A stretch of DNA of 64,000 nt from Notospermus geniculatus (Eukaryota; Nemertea; Pilidiophora; Heteronemertea; Lineidae). Below the pieces are notes generated by a model, which saw only the letters and a list, made by a program, of their open reading frames with translations, was not told the DNA's origin and made no database searches. The translations under genes and the position numbers were made by a program. Where the stretch lies: assembly GCA_002633025.1 (NCBI GenBank), contig NMRB01000201.1, positions 135,707 through 199,706 on the forward strand, written 5' to 3'. Positions 44,556 to 58,700 of this stretch are shown here, one piece after another (the first letter of the stretch is position 1; each line of letters begins with the position of its first letter).

Positions 44556-46830
44556 TATTGCTACTTTTTAGCCCTTTGTTCTGCTGCTGAAATGGTCATT
44601 CTTGAACTGAAACAAGTCAGAGACTTTGCTTGAAATTGGTCTTCGTAACTTGATACAAGGACAAGTTTCAAACATTTTGTCATCGATACCAAAAATTCAT
44701 CACTTCGCTTATGAACTTTTGTCGATACCCTGGGACATTGTTCACAACACATCCACCAGCAGATCTACCATGGAAACCAGCCAACTCTCCAACAGATGTG
44801 AACAAGTCCCTGATGATGCTTTCTGTGTTTTATAGTTTACCTCTTCTTTTTCAGCAGGTTATTGACCAGTGGAGTGGGCGTTGTCGACGGGCAGTGCAGG
44901 CCTTGAGGCTGGTCAGATGCAATGAGGACAAGTTTCAGACATTTTGTCATCCCGGGACTTTGTTCACAAGGCCTCCACCAGCAGATGAAATGTAAAGTCG
45001 AGCACACCAGCCAACTCTCAACAGATGTGAACAAGTCCCCGATGATGCTTTCTGACTATGTTTAATACTTTACCTCTTCTTTTTCAGCTAGTTCTGACAA
45101 GTGGAGTGGGCAATGTCGACGGCCGAGTTGGTGGATGCAGTGGACAATGGTGAAGAAGACACATGGAATTTCCTCAGACATCACGACGGTGTCTTCAGCA
45201 TGTTAATTTCAGGTGTTCTCTCTCATTAAGGACCGTTGCCATTCATTTTATAGGCCTAGTTTTCTGTTTGAAGTAATTCCTCTTTTCTGTACTGTCTTTG
45301 TCTGGCCATTGAAGATCTTGAGGTTGTTCCTTTCACGTCAGTGTGCCACAGGTGAGAGAACTTTTGATAAGTAAAACTCCCTGGAAGGGCACAAAAATTT
45401 TGATGAGTAAAATTACGTGGAGGGCACAAAAAGGTTCGATGATAAGGCAGAGGGTTAGTCTTAGTTCTGGAGCTTTGATGTATGGGAGACTGTTCATCCA
45501 ATGGTTCTGCTCTCTGGTTGTGGTCATGTTTGTTTGCTCTCACATGGACTCGGTGTCGTGGTCATGTGACAGCCCTTAGGATTGCTCTCTGCACCGCACA
45601 AACCCCTCCCCCGCATGATCTCCTGCATGTCCTTCCTTCCTACACCTACACACAATCCTTACCTCTGAGGTAGGCCTAAGAATGTCCATTCATAGGCCCT
45701 TTCACGTCTTGGTTGTTCCAGGATTCCATCTCCGTTGGGTTTTCTGCTCATCATCTATCATCTGTCTCCTGAGACTGAGCGATTCATGGGACATGGTCAC
45801 CCAACATCAGCTTTGTCTTGTTCTCATCACTGGTTTCCGAGGTGACAGGGACGGTGTGACAGGATCAACCTTCAGTTCTTTGATGGCCAGACAAAGACAA
45901 TTCCATGGTGATGTCAGAGGAATACCTACAATTGTGAATCAGATTTTGTAAATATGACGTAGGCCTAGTCCGGGTAAGAATTAGACTGGTTATTGTCATT
46001 TTATCTTCAGCTAAGACAATTGGATCCATTCTGATATCGAAGAAAAACCTACTATTGTGAGAGATTTTGTAATCATGAAATAGTCTGGGTATGAAATGCC
46101 ACCTGGTCTGCTACCACCTGCCAACTGTAGGCCTATAGTTTGAAATTGTCATCATTGTATTTTTTTTAGTAACTAACAGTAGATGTAATTTTGTAATGTT
46201 CCTTCGTTGTACAAAGAACAGAGACGAAGAAGAGAAATGTTGGGCAGTTTAGCTCAACTGAAATCTACCTGGTGACAAACAAACTCTTTACGCAATGTGT
46301 AAATTCCTCATTCATATTCATAACAATGTATAAACTCTCGCCAAGTCGTTGTACAAAAGTTGTAATAAAGAGAAGACTGAGAAAAAGAGCAATCTCAGCC
46401 TTTGCTTCAACAGCATCGTTTGTCTTTTACCAAACAAGAAAGCATTCGATGTTGTTGTTGTTAAGGACTGGGATGAAAGTCAACAAAAGATGTCACCAAT
46501 CATGCGGAGGCAAACAGCTGATTTCTTGATAACAGATCTATAAAGGTGAACATACAAAATGCTTTGATATAGCGTAGGACTAATCATCAGGTAGGCCCAT
46601 ACTCATAGGCCTTTTTTCAGTATAGGAACTCAGCATGCTCAGTTGACACATTCCAGCAAAATGATTTGTCTGACTGCAGGAACTATTTGATAATGTGAAA
46701 CTTTTATCAAATTGTACCGATACATGTATTTCTACCTACAAAGTTGGTCCTATGAAGATGACTTGAACCACATGCCTACCATGGTCTTGTGTGTTGTCCC
46801 TGATGATTAACCCATCCTGCAGATCAGTGA

Positions 46831-49800
46831 TCAGTCACTACCACCAGTATTCAGACTCCCTGCATTCTTCAAGTTCTTGGCTCTAATCTTTACAATTTCA
46901 TTCCTAATCTCTGTCAGCTCCCTATTCTGTCTAGAAGACATCTGAGTAGACATAGCGGACTCGGAAACTCTTGTCTCATTGCTCATCTCTGGCAGATCTT
47001 CACCAAACACTCCCCCTTCTGAGTACAGCCTAAAGGATTTCTTCCTTCCTCGTCCCTTAGACCTGTGCTTAGATGATAAACCTGCCCCAGATGGAGAAGT
47101 TCTGCCCTTGTCTTCCCCTCCTTCAGCAACCATGGTAAACCTCTTCAAACGCAGCTTCCCTTTTGGTGTCACATCTTCAGAGGATTCACCAGTAAACAAC
47201 ACTTCAACACTCTTTTTTGCAGTGGACTCGGACTTGAGGGACTTTTCAGTTCTGGAACACTTTTCAACACTGTTAAGAACCAGCCTCCTATTAACAGTAG
47301 CAACTCTTCCAGTTGCATCTGGCTGGAGTGAAGATGTCTTTGCAACATCCCCGCATGGTCCTGGGGCAATTTCATCATTGCTTGATTTGGCAATGTTAAT
47401 CTGACCATCTTCAACACAAGAATTTGAGCAATTTTCTGCCTCCATCAGCTGCATATGTTCTGAACCAAGACTTGTCCTGCCATCTTGATCTCCACTTGGC
47501 CCAAGAGGGATGTCTAAATCAGCTATTCCATGAGATTTCAAATCTGGTGTCACTGCCCTGTGTTCACAATTGAAGACCTCTCCTGCGGCCAAATGCTCAC
47601 CTTCTTCAGTCTGTGTCTCCACATCCATATCTTCATTTGCCATTACTTGCACAATATCACTGGATTCAGAATTTGTATGATCATTGAGATGGCCCTGTCT
47701 AATATCAAGACAAGTTGGACTGGCTGATACACTGATTATCCTAATTTCATTGGTCCTAAGAACAGGACTTGTCAAAGAGATCTGATTCTCCTCCAGGATG
47801 TCAAGAACACCACTTGGCTTTGTCATCTGCCCACTGAGGTCAAAAAAATGGCTTGACTTTGATTCTAATTCCACAGAATCTTGGGTTAACATTTGTTCAT
47901 AGTCTGAATTCAGATCTGTCTTATCGTCCAAACCCAAATCTTGGTCATCACTGCTGACATGGCTGATGTTTGACCTCAGAATTTGGTCATCTTCTCTGAG
48001 GACTGGGTCTGGTTTACACCCTCTTAAATCTGGGCTCAAAGTTGATGCATCATCTTTGGAGTATGGACTCAACATTGGTGCATCGTCTTCCAAGACTGGA
48101 CTCTGGACAGTCTCATCTAGGAAGTCTTCTGCTGTTAGAAGTGCTTCATCATACCCTCTTGAAACTGGACTTAAAAATAACTCGTCAGGTTTCCCAAAGA
48201 CTGGACTGGGACAAACACCAAACACAGGACTCTCGGGTACTACCATCTGAATATCAAGGTTGGGGATTTCCACTTCACAAACAGAGGTCACATCCTTCTT
48301 ATCATTAGAGTCCGAAGAGGCCACATTTTGGACTTCATCAGGTATTTCCTGCTGACTGCTTACTCCACTCCTCTCATCCTGAAAGGTATGGTCTTGACAC
48401 AGTCCTTTGGGCTGAAAACTGCACATACTCCTATCTTGAATGAGCTGTTTTTCGGTGACTTCATGGAGCTGAAGTTGGTTCATTGGAGCTGCTTCAACTC
48501 TATCTGACTCAGATCCAGATGTAGCCCCCATTTCCTGAACCAACATGTCCTCAGAGCATGTCTTCTTTACTTCAGTTGATGGCATCTTTGAATCAACAGC
48601 ATAAGTTAGGAAAGGATCCACTGGAGGAGTTGTACCTTTTCTGTTCAGCTCCATGCCACCATCAGCAGTTGGAAAACCTTCATCATGTTCATGTGGTGAT
48701 TCTGCCTCACCAACATTCTGCACCTCTGAGAGAGATGTGCTGTCATACTCCATGTGAATGGGTTGCATTGGTGATATACTGGGATGATTGGTAGGGTCAG
48801 CAGTCACAACATCTGTAGGATGACAAGCATTGGGTTGAGGAGAGAGTGAGGCTGAACAACTGACATCCTCTTTGGTACATGGAACGTCATTGTTGAGGCT
48901 TAGCATTTGTAAAGGAAGAATCTTGTTCAGTTCTGGAGATTCCACCTTTTCTCTGTCCTTGGCAACTGTTTCAGCAGCAGACCTCTGCAATTTGTCAGAG
49001 TCCCTGTCTTTTAATTCTGCCTGAATGACCAGAGAAAGACCTTGTCCAGAATGATCAGAAGACAATGTTGGCCCAGGCTCATCATTCTGCAATATGATAC
49101 ATTCAGTCTCTGTTGGCTCAGCTTGAGAGTCGACCATTGGATCATGTCCATGTTCTCCAGTTCCTTCTGTTGAACAACTTGTTGGAATCACAGGATGAGC
49201 AGAATCCTTAGGAAGGCCCTCCTTGTCCTCAACAACATGGCGTTTTGTTTCCATGCAAGATGAAGCCGAAGTCTCTTCCTCAGCTCCGAAGACCGCATCA
49301 TCTGTGGTCATGGTAGGGGAAAGTGATAGAACCTTTTCAAGAGGTCCAGGGCAGTCATGAAGTTGTGGTGCCTTACATTCTCTCAAAGTTCCTTCGAAAT
49401 CGCCACCTCCTGCTTCATCTTGTCCAGTAGAGATAGGAGACACCTGAGTGGTGCTGCTAACAAGGACGGGAGCTTCAGTGTTTGTCCCTGAATCAGAAAG
49501 ACTGACAGAGTCAGTTTGGACACAGATGCTGTTGAAGACGGAGGGTTCAGTGCCGATGCACTTGTCCTGATCTGGGAAGACAAGAAGGTTGCAAGAGATG
49601 CCGATATCCTTTGTGTTTGGAACACTCTGGTCAAACTTTGACATGCCACATCTTATTTCCTTATCACACTGTCCCTGAGGACTTGTTGTGTCCTCAGGTA
49701 TGATGCCGACAGTGACTTTTTGCTCCACTGGAGTGGCAGTGTTCTTGATTCTGTCTGACTGGGCACTGTTCATGGCACCTGTTGACGAGTCAGTTCTTTT

Positions 49801-52800
49801 ACCAGGTGTCACATCAGCATTGAAAGAATCCTTAAAGACATTGAGCTGATTGAATCTGTCAAGTGAAGCTCGCTCTCCAGACAATTCTTCCTTCTTGATC
49901 TTAACAGAATCAAATGATGTTTTTGATCCAGGATGTGTGTCCTTCTTTCTCACAGGTGTCACTTTCATTAAACTGCTCTGATACTCCAGTTGCATTGCTT
50001 CAAAATCCAACTGTGAGGATACAGGACTATGAACAAATGGATGATCCATCACATTTCTCCCCGTGTCTTCGTCCTCCATATCCACTTTTGCCACTGGAAC
50101 AGATCCTTCAGCAACAGTTACAGTCATACTTTTACCCCGGTTGCAGGATTTGGTGATTTCTTTGCCCGTATCTGCTGCAGCTGACATGAATTCGAGTGCT
50201 GTTGGGTCAATTGATGGTGAATTCTGAACAGTCTCCTCAATCTGCAATTCCCTGGCCAATTCTGTAAAGGAATGAACAAGAACTTATATCAGAGACAGCA
50301 GGCAGCTGGGTCATTCTTGGCGAGAGCCATTTCCATTAGAGAGGAAGTATGGAGACAAGTCTCTGAGAGAATGAGATGTTCAGTGGTTTGGTTGTATTAA
50401 ATCTCCTTTCATACACAACAATCACCTTTCTCAAGCTCCAACTCTTCATCCATTTCAGCATCCTTACACTGTTCATCAAGTTGGAGAAGCTGTTGCAGAA
50501 AGAAGTAACACATTGCCATTATCAGACAGGAGACATCTTCAGGATGATAATTTGAGGTGAAGGAACCTCATGTTTGCTCTGGTGATGATAGACTCCTCTG
50601 TCAGCTTAAAGAAAACCCTTCTTCCTCTGTGAACTGGACCCAAAATTTCTGTGGCAGATTTGTTCTTCTTTACCTCTCAGTTTTTAGCCACTGACTGCTT
50701 CTCCAAAATGGGTCTTACCTCATCCAGAGCTTCTTGAGCTGAAGATCTAGGCTGGTTCCTTTTACTTGGTATCTTTGTCTTATTTCCAAGACTGAAATAC
50801 AAGACAAGAATTACCATTGCTGTCAATGCATCTCATTGTGGAAACTTTTAACAGAAGTGAAGCAAGATGCAATGACTACAAGTATGGGTGAAGACATTTT
50901 ACTCCGACCCAAGTAAAAGTCAAACAAATTGGATGATCAAACAGGATGAATAAATATTGTGATCATTCTTTTGCATCTCTCCACAGGAATGGGGTGTTGA
51001 CTTCAATCTGGCCTTACCTTGCATTTGAAGAGTTCCATGAGCACGGCTGGTACATGGTGCAGCTGTCATCTAACTGTTTCTGGTACATCAACACGGATGG
51101 TGGGACAACCTGTCCTTGGTCTTCAGAGACGATTGTAATGGATGAACAGGAACCAAAAGACTTGTCCGGATCAATATCGCAACAAGAGCCCTCCATGCCA
51201 TCATCACCGACATGTGGCTCTGACAGTTCCCTGGGCTTCAGAACTGTTGGTGAAACAACATCATTCTGTAGGCCACTAGTATCTCCTCTGATAAAGTTTC
51301 TCAAAGAATGGTCAGATGTTTTGTTGTCATCTGCACAGCTATCCACTTCGTTCAAATCGTTACTGTCCTTATATCCACTTAAGTCTGTGATTGTACCTGC
51401 CTTTATCTCCTGCCCTTGTGTTTTCTTTTTCATCTGTAAATCATTACAAACTTGACTGCACTCTACAGTCTTTTCAGTAGAACATACTTGGTCCGTAGTC
51501 TTGATAACAGGCGTGTCTTTCTGCTTTGCAACCGGCCTTGACATGCCAAGGAGGGAGAAGAGTCTTTCCTTGTAGACTGGCATTAATGGCGTCTCTGGCA
51601 GAAAGTCTCCCTGAAAATATCCATCATGAAATCAGTTGAACACTCAAAGGCAAGTACATTTCATACATTCATAGTTCAACTGGTGACAGCTATGATCTTG
51701 TCTCTCCTGGGGTTTGAGATTCTCGAATTCAACCACACCATCAACGTCAACGAACTCACCTCTTCTTTATGATATGACAGCACACCATTCTCATACAGAG
51801 GAAAGGGATGATTCTTGTTGAACTTCATGTCATCCATCAGATCATCAAGAGGGCTTTCAGCGTCTTGGAAATCTAACTTAGGGGTGGACGTGAGGAGTTT
51901 CCTTGTCTTTTTATTTGGTGGTAAAGGACCTCTTTGTCCAAACGGATGACAACTTTCATCATCCCTCTTCGAACCTCTGTCTTTGGTGTCCGTATCAATG
52001 TGTCCTCCAATGTCAATGTCACTGAATCCTTCGAAATGAGTTCTCTTACAAGCTGAGTGTGAAAATATTGGTCCATGTACCTGACTGGAATCTCCCCTCT
52101 TGTCCCTCACCCCTCTTTGTCCACACTCGTCCTTCATGTCCTTCTTCCCACAGTCACCCACTTCACAAAAACTTTTCTTCATCGTTTGCTGGGTTTTAAC
52201 TCCACTTTCTTTCAACTGAAGAAAGTGATCCTTTTCTTCCTTGAGCAGTTTCTTTGCCTGATTCTCACAGCATTTCTGCTTCTGCATTTTGCGTTCATGG
52301 AGTTTCAATGGCCTCCATGCTGTCTCAGTACCACTGTGATTGTCAGTATCTGTATAAGGACTCCTTTTCCTTCCATGTCTATGCCCTGTGCCTTTATCTT
52401 TACCTTTACTCAATATATCCACATTTACAAAGGATCTTCCTTGACGCTGATTCCATTTTTCACTGACAGGATTTTCAGTCTCAAATGGAATTTCATTTTT
52501 CCTATGGCGAGTGTGGTCACTGTGTTTTTTGGCAGGCTGATGATATTTCTTCAGAGGTGTCATCTGGAAGTCTTCACTCACTGTATATATTGACCGTTTA
52601 CCAAGCTTAATGTCTGGAACTGTATCTGACAAGGATGAATTTGAGTTTGACTTGGGTGGAAAAGGTTCTTCTTCGATTGTGCACAGTCCAACTTGGGTGC
52701 CAGGTTTTACAGAAAGGAAGGGCGTCTGAAGCAGAAGAAGAGGGAATGACTTGGATAGGAAAACCAGGGAGACAAATCAAGGAATGTGAAGAACTGATCG

Positions 52801-55437
52801 AGAGGTGAAAGCAGAGGAAGTACTCAAGATACTGTGACAGTATAACAGAGATCGTTATTCCAGAGATGTTCATCAATTCGACATTATGGCAGCCCTACCA
52901 CAAAAACAGAAGCGGCGGTGACGTTCCACTGATGAGCCATACAAGCCGAGCAAATGTTGATCAGCTGTTTAATACAACTTACTTCTGACTCAACATCTGA
53001 TAAGGAGTGCAACTCTCTGTGACTTTTTGGTGCTGAATCAAACAGGCGACCAGTTCTGCTCATCTAAAGAAAGGAAATATCAAGAAGTTTCATTAAAAGT
53101 TGGATCAAACAAGAGATAATGGTCTAATTCTCAACAAGAAGTTGGGTTCATCCCATGGAAGAATAAGATCCTCCCTGTGCATGGCAATCTTCTAGTTTCA
53201 AGAAGTCATTTTGAAGTGGCATTTGAGGGAGTACCTTAGTTCTGGTACTGTCTGTTGAAAATGGTGTCCTGTAAACTACAGGACCCTGATTTGAGATGAG
53301 GGACCCTGACCAAACAGGTCTGTTTTCTTTCAAAGGACATTTCTGTCCAGGAAACCGTTCTCTCTCTGTTCTCCTGTCTTCTATTTTCTGTGTGGATTGT
53401 GATCCATTTATCCTAGAAAAAAAGGATCTCTCTGTGGATTGTGATCCATTTATGAAAAAAGGATCATTTTCCAGAAGATTTGGCAAAGATCTATGAGGTA
53501 TCATTTCTCTTCAAATTGAAAGATACAGAGTACCACGAATACTCAGCAAAAGTATCCACCAAAGGAATTGTCATTCCCTTTCAAAAAATTTGCCTATACA
53601 AAACATTAGCCATCAATCATCCTCTTCAGGCTATCATGCTTACTTGTCACTTGCTGTAGCCAGCTGGAGGACAGAGACTGTCTCAAGTGGTGACATGTTG
53701 GGCAGCTCAAGATTTTCCTGCTTCTGAGGTCTGGGTAATGATGCACGGCCATCTAAATCAACTACTACAGGTTTCTTTGGGAAATTTGATGGTGCTGCAA
53801 AAGTCAGACAATGACAAGATAATTAACTTGTCCTCCAGCCAGCCAAAGGTGGAAATGATTCTCTCTTTGAAAATATCAGGTTGTCCTGGAATGTCCTTCA
53901 AATCTAGTGTGATGATGATGATACATTTAAGTCTATTAATCAGGCAGTCATCACATGAGTTTGTAAACCTGGTAATTAACTCTGGTTGATTAGCAGATGG
54001 GGCCAAATCAGTCATGATCTGCATGACATTACCGGTCAGTCATTATTTGTATGAGTCCAGCAATCCCCAAATCCTGAAACTCTCCACCAATCATGTATAC
54101 CTACCCTCATTCTGCGGTCCATGGGTCCTTTCAACAGTTTTGATTGACTGAAGATCTTGACTTACTTTCTTTCTTGATGGGGATGCATATGGCTGGACAC
54201 GCCTTACTTTGCTGATGTACTTCCTTTTTTCAAAGAATTCCTGCAACCAATTTTCAATATTATTACAACACAACAATTAATTTGTATCAGTCATAAAGCT
54301 TTTATCATCTCAATCATAAAGGAAGGTAGAGGGATTCTCTTGCACCTGGCTCCAGTTAAATTCAGTCAGATCATTATAGGCCTACTTCAGTTTCCAGTCT
54401 GAGTCAGCTTGATGGCATCCAGAATTAAGAGGCTTCCTCTCATTCTCAAAGGTCAGAGTTCCAATCCATGTTTGTCAATGTCCTTGACCCCGCCTAAGCT
54501 ATCTAAGTGACCTAACTGTGCTATTGTAATAATTCATAATTGTTCCCCACCTACTTGACCAGGCCTAGGACACGTGGTCAAGGCTATTTGAGCAGTTGTC
54601 ACCAGTTATAGCTGACCCAGGCATGAATATCAATTATCATCTATGAATTAGTGATGAAGTAGGCCTAGGTCTATTTAAAAGCTGAACAGAGTAGGGCAAC
54701 CTTCAAAGCGAGAACAACAAGGCAAACTGGTGACTTGTCAACTTGTCATCATCTTCTAGTTCGTGGTCGTCATTTTCGTGGGGACATAGCATTGGCATAG
54801 CAAGGTCTATAATATTCAGGCTCTGAGGACAGAAACTGGATGGAGAAGTGATTGGGCATAAATTGGCCTAAATTCGATGGACATCAATAAAGTGAGGCGA
54901 TTCATGATGATCGTGGAGACAACAATGCAAGATGATGATGGACAGACAACAAGGATGACCTGCAACAAACTGGAGGCAGCCAATGTGCATGTGAAGTAGT
55001 AGGCTCGTATGATCCATCCAAGCCCTATAGGGCCTAGGCCTAGGCTAAAGAAGGAGCGGTTGAAGTGATTTAACAGTCACTGCCATAGCCTGTCTTTCAG
55101 CAGATTTGTTGGAAGACAGAGCAGAGGCCTGAGACCGAGCTCGAGGAGCAGCACCAGTCCAGACTCCAGTCCAGGGCAGGCAGGGGCAGGGCAAGGGTGT
55201 CATTGCCATAACTCATGACTGTGTTACTCAATGCATTGTGACATGTGTGTGTCAGTGTGTGAAAACTGACTCATGGACATGATGGACATGATGGAGGGAT
55301 CTGTCAGTCATCTCTCTTTTCGCATTTCATGATTTCAAATCAAGATTTCAAGTTTTCTAGACAGTGACAATGACCTTCTGTTGTTTCTTCTCATGCTGAA
55401 GCTTCAATCGACTTCTTATACCACCAACCCAATTCAT
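46831..55437 (-). CDS. REDIC1: REDIC1 (C12orf40) homologue, long form
   Basis: Homologue of the vertebrate meiotic-recombination factor REDIC1. Ten minus-strand exons, phases all consistent: 55437-55375, 54240-54105, 53794-53644, 53508-53235, 53063-52983, 52725-51760, 51610-51018, 50791-50719, 50489-50426 and 50261-46831, giving 1943 residues. The N-terminus MNWVGGIRSRLKLQHEKKQQ joins EFFEKRKY; together with ENLELPNMSP and later SRTGRLFDS these match the human protein as I recall it. The rest is low-complexity, acidic and Ser/Thr-Pro rich. The last exon (1143 residues) has about eight SPV/LSP repeats near 700-760 of that exon, a VQTDS...GTNTE pair and a basic region before the end. Human REDIC1 is only about 650 residues. 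Two donors (GTCATT at 55374, GTACTC at 53234) and the GAAG acceptor at 53509 are non-ideal. Confidence 0.75.
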
Positions 55438-55741
55438 TGTTTCGTGTTTTAGAAGCTTTATTCAAGAAAAAGTGGTCAACTGTCAAAGTTCGAAGGCTGA
55501 AAACGAGCAGACGACGTGAAGCCAGTGGTTCAACCTTGCCTCCATGAACGGAATATTTTTCTATATGCAAATATACACGGGCACTGTGTACACTGCAGTT
55601 ACACCTGGAAGCGAGGTTTAAAGTCTCAGCCTCGTTTGAGAATTTCACAATGGCCGCCCCCATGTAAAGAAAGAATTCACCAAATTTTCTCCTTTTTTCT
55701 GCGAATTTCACCTCATTTGAGTAGCCAGCAACGTTACAAAC
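55438..55741. promoter_or_regulatory. Bidirectional promoter region REDIC1 / ABCD
   Basis: 304 bp separate the two divergent start codons, so 5' UTRs and a shared promoter must lie here. No TATA box or clear initiator was seen; ATGGCCGCCCCCATG near 55650 resembles a YY1-type word (ATGGCCGCC). Confidence 0.6.
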
Positions 55742-58700
55742 ATGTCAAAATTTCTCCACGCGAGCTCCAGACTGCAGCAGCATGGGGGGAAGGTGGCCGG
55801 TGGAGCTGCTGTTGCTATAGTCGCGGGTTTTGCGGTGAGAAAGCTCTGTCAAAAACTGTCAAAGTCCAAAGTCTCCAAGAAAAAGCTAGAAAATGGCGAG
55901 TTGGTGTTTCCCTCGCCCACACATGGATTGCCAAATGATGATGACCAGAAGAAATCAGCCTCACACACGGTCAGTATGGAATTTCTTGACCAACTGAGGC
56001 AGTTAGTGAAAATCATGATTCCTGGAATCTGGACCAAGGAATTCGGGATTTTGCTGCTCCACACTGCATCACTAGTCACACGAACATTCCTGTCCATTTT
56101 TGTTGCTAAATTAGATGGAAAAATTGTACGTGCAATAGTTCAGAGGAACGTGACAAAGTTCATAATGCAGCTGTCAAAGTGGCTACTGATTGCTGTCCCA
56201 GCGACCTTTGTCAACAGTTTGATTCGATTCTTAGAAAGTCAGCTAGCTCTAGTTTTACGTGGCAGACTTGTAAAACATGCTTACAAAGCTTACTTTGATA
56301 ATCAGACATATTACAGAGTGGATAATCTGGACGGTCGGATCTCAAATGTGGACCAATGTCTCACCGAGGACATCACTTCATTCACGTCTTCTTTGGCGCA
56401 TCTTTATTCTCACTTAACGAAGCCATTGCTGGATGTTGCCCTGATGTCATTCACTTTGTATCAGCTTGCCAGCAGCAGAGGAGCCAGTTCAAAGGTCCCT
56501 TCAGTTTTAGGGACTGTAGTCATCTTGCTAACTGCCCAACTGCTTCGGGCAGTGTCGCCAAGGTTTGGACGTCTGGTAGCGGAGGAAGCACACTACAAGG
56601 GCCATCTCCGATACGTACATTCCAGAATAATTGCCAATGCTGAAGAGATTGCTTTCTATGGAGGTCATAAGGTATGTTGAATTGACTGAAATTAATATAG
56701 GAATGGTTAGCCTCAAACAACTTGCCACATCCCAGGACACATCAGTCAATGAGTTAACACAGTCATCATAGCCAAACTTCTGAAGATGATCACTCCCCCA
56801 TGTTAAATTGACGGGATAAGCGGAACTAAACACTTTTTAGGAGGGTCAGTCTGAACATGCTGAAGGTTACCTATCCTTGCCCTGTCCTCATCTTGGATAA
56901 CTTGAAACATACATTGAGAAGAGTACATAGTGTATAATAACCTGATAAAAAACCTGTCTTGTCAATGCACTGCTCCATTTGTTATTTTATTTAGTTTTAT
57001 GCAAAATGAGTTTACATTCAATTTCTTTACTCCAGGTTGAGCTGAACTTATTACAGAGGAGCTACAGAGCTCTGGCAAACCAAATGGACTTAATCTTCAA
57101 GAAGCGTCTGTGGTACATAATGCTTGAGCAGTTCCTGATGAAATATGTCTGGAGTTCATCTGGAATGGTCATGGTTGCTGTGCCGATACTTACTACTAAA
57201 GGACAGAGGACAGATGGTTAGTATCAGACAAGGAAGCTTTGTGGTCTGGTACCATGATACCATGGTGAATTTTGTGTTGTCTAAACATCTGTTAAGTTTA
57301 CCAGCACAGTGCTGTTGATTTACTTTCGTACTTTCTCAGGTACATACATTGATGACGACCCCGATGGTGGTGTAAGTGAGAGGACTCAATCATTTACAAC
57401 AGCCAGGAATCTCCTTGTTTCTGCTGCTGATGCTATTGAAAGGATGATGTCATCTTATAAGGAGGTAAATAGAAAATATGGAATAAGACGGTGGAGTTGG
57501 ACTGAGATGACTGTGAAAGAGCCAGCAAGAATGGCACCAACCAGCTTTGATCATTGTGAGGAGAAATCTCCTTCGATGATGCAATTTGCATCACTTGATA
57601 TCATGTGATGTTTATTCTTCCACTTGTACCAGTTACCAAACATTGTTCTTGTTTTATGCACTTAATGATTTGAGTATGATTAGTCATCGTGTGAAGTGGG
57701 TCGATCGACCTTTGTGAATGGACGTGACACCGATATGTGTGTTTATTTTTGGTTACTGATTAGGAATCCTTGAGAAATGAGTGTTGCCATTTTGAGCCGT
57801 TTTGGGGTCAAATCTGGAATTGACCCTGTTGGTGACTAAAATTGGTTCTGGATTTGAAATGGTGATGGTATCGTTAACTCCTACCATGGTCATATCTACC
57901 ATTTAACCTTGCTTTATTCTAGGTAACAGAGCTGGCTGGTTACACATCGCGTGTAGCTGATATGTTAAAGGTCTTCAGAGATGTCAAGGCCGGTGTATAT
58001 GTGAAAAAGTCAATCACAAGTTGCAAAAGAACATTGAAAGGTGGAGGGAGGATTGAGGGAGACCTGGTCACAAGGGGTAAGGTTTTTAAGGGTCTGCAAA
58101 TCTAGATACATGTGCAACTTCTTGTGAGAACAATACCATACTGTGGTTGTTAGATAGCATCCAAAGTCGGCTGTTGACACCTCTTCGAAGCAATCACTTT
58201 GAACCTTTGAGGGTTTGATATTTACCAATTCTTGACTTTTATTCCCCTTTCAGGTAAAGTTGTGGATACAGAAGACACTATTGTCTGTGAGGATGTGCCT
58301 GTGATAACTCCGAATGGGGATGTGGTTGTTGACAGTCTTTCATTCAAGGTAATTCTCATGAAAATCCTTGTATGTTCGTGGAATATCCAGTTGTCATTTT
58401 CCAGTGTCTTGCGGATACCAGCATTGAATTGAGCTCACAGGACTTTGAAACTAGATTTGTATTATGAAAACGAACTGTGGTAGTTTACATACCATGACAG
58501 TACCGGTAGAAGCCCTTTGAGAAACATTTACTAACAACATTGTCATTTCAATCTTACAGGTTTCTGATGGAATGCACCTGCTTATTACCGGACCAAACGG
58601 CTGTGGAAAAAGTTCACTGTTCCGTATTCTTAGTGGCCTGTGGGTTGTCTATCGTGGTACCCTCCACAAACCTAGGCCAGAAAACATGTTTTACATACCC

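Larger units (their letters stand above)
43030..45125 (+). other. Tandem exon-like modules, possible non-coding spliced transcript
   Basis: Two similar blocks (43030-43203 and 43433-43612) each end in TTTTTCAG followed by RACTGGTGCTGCTG and a GTACG donor-like site. Further on, two similar blocks (44645-44905 and 44930-45125) each end in CTTCTTTTTCAGC and AGTGGAGTGGGC. Conserved acceptors and donors around short blocks suggest duplicated exons, but no long frame crosses them. Confidence 0.35.
35738..46830. other. Gene-poor region, mostly repeats
   Basis: No protein family recognised over 11 kb. It contains the YOD1 5' flank, a 275-bp direct repeat pair, a 41-bp repeat array, a SINE, foldback elements, a pogo-like MITE and tandem exon-like modules. 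The largest open frame (39468-40094) has a donor-like GTAAGT inside at 39761 and resembles nothing I know. Non-coding transcripts are possible; promoters cannot be placed. Confidence 0.5.
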
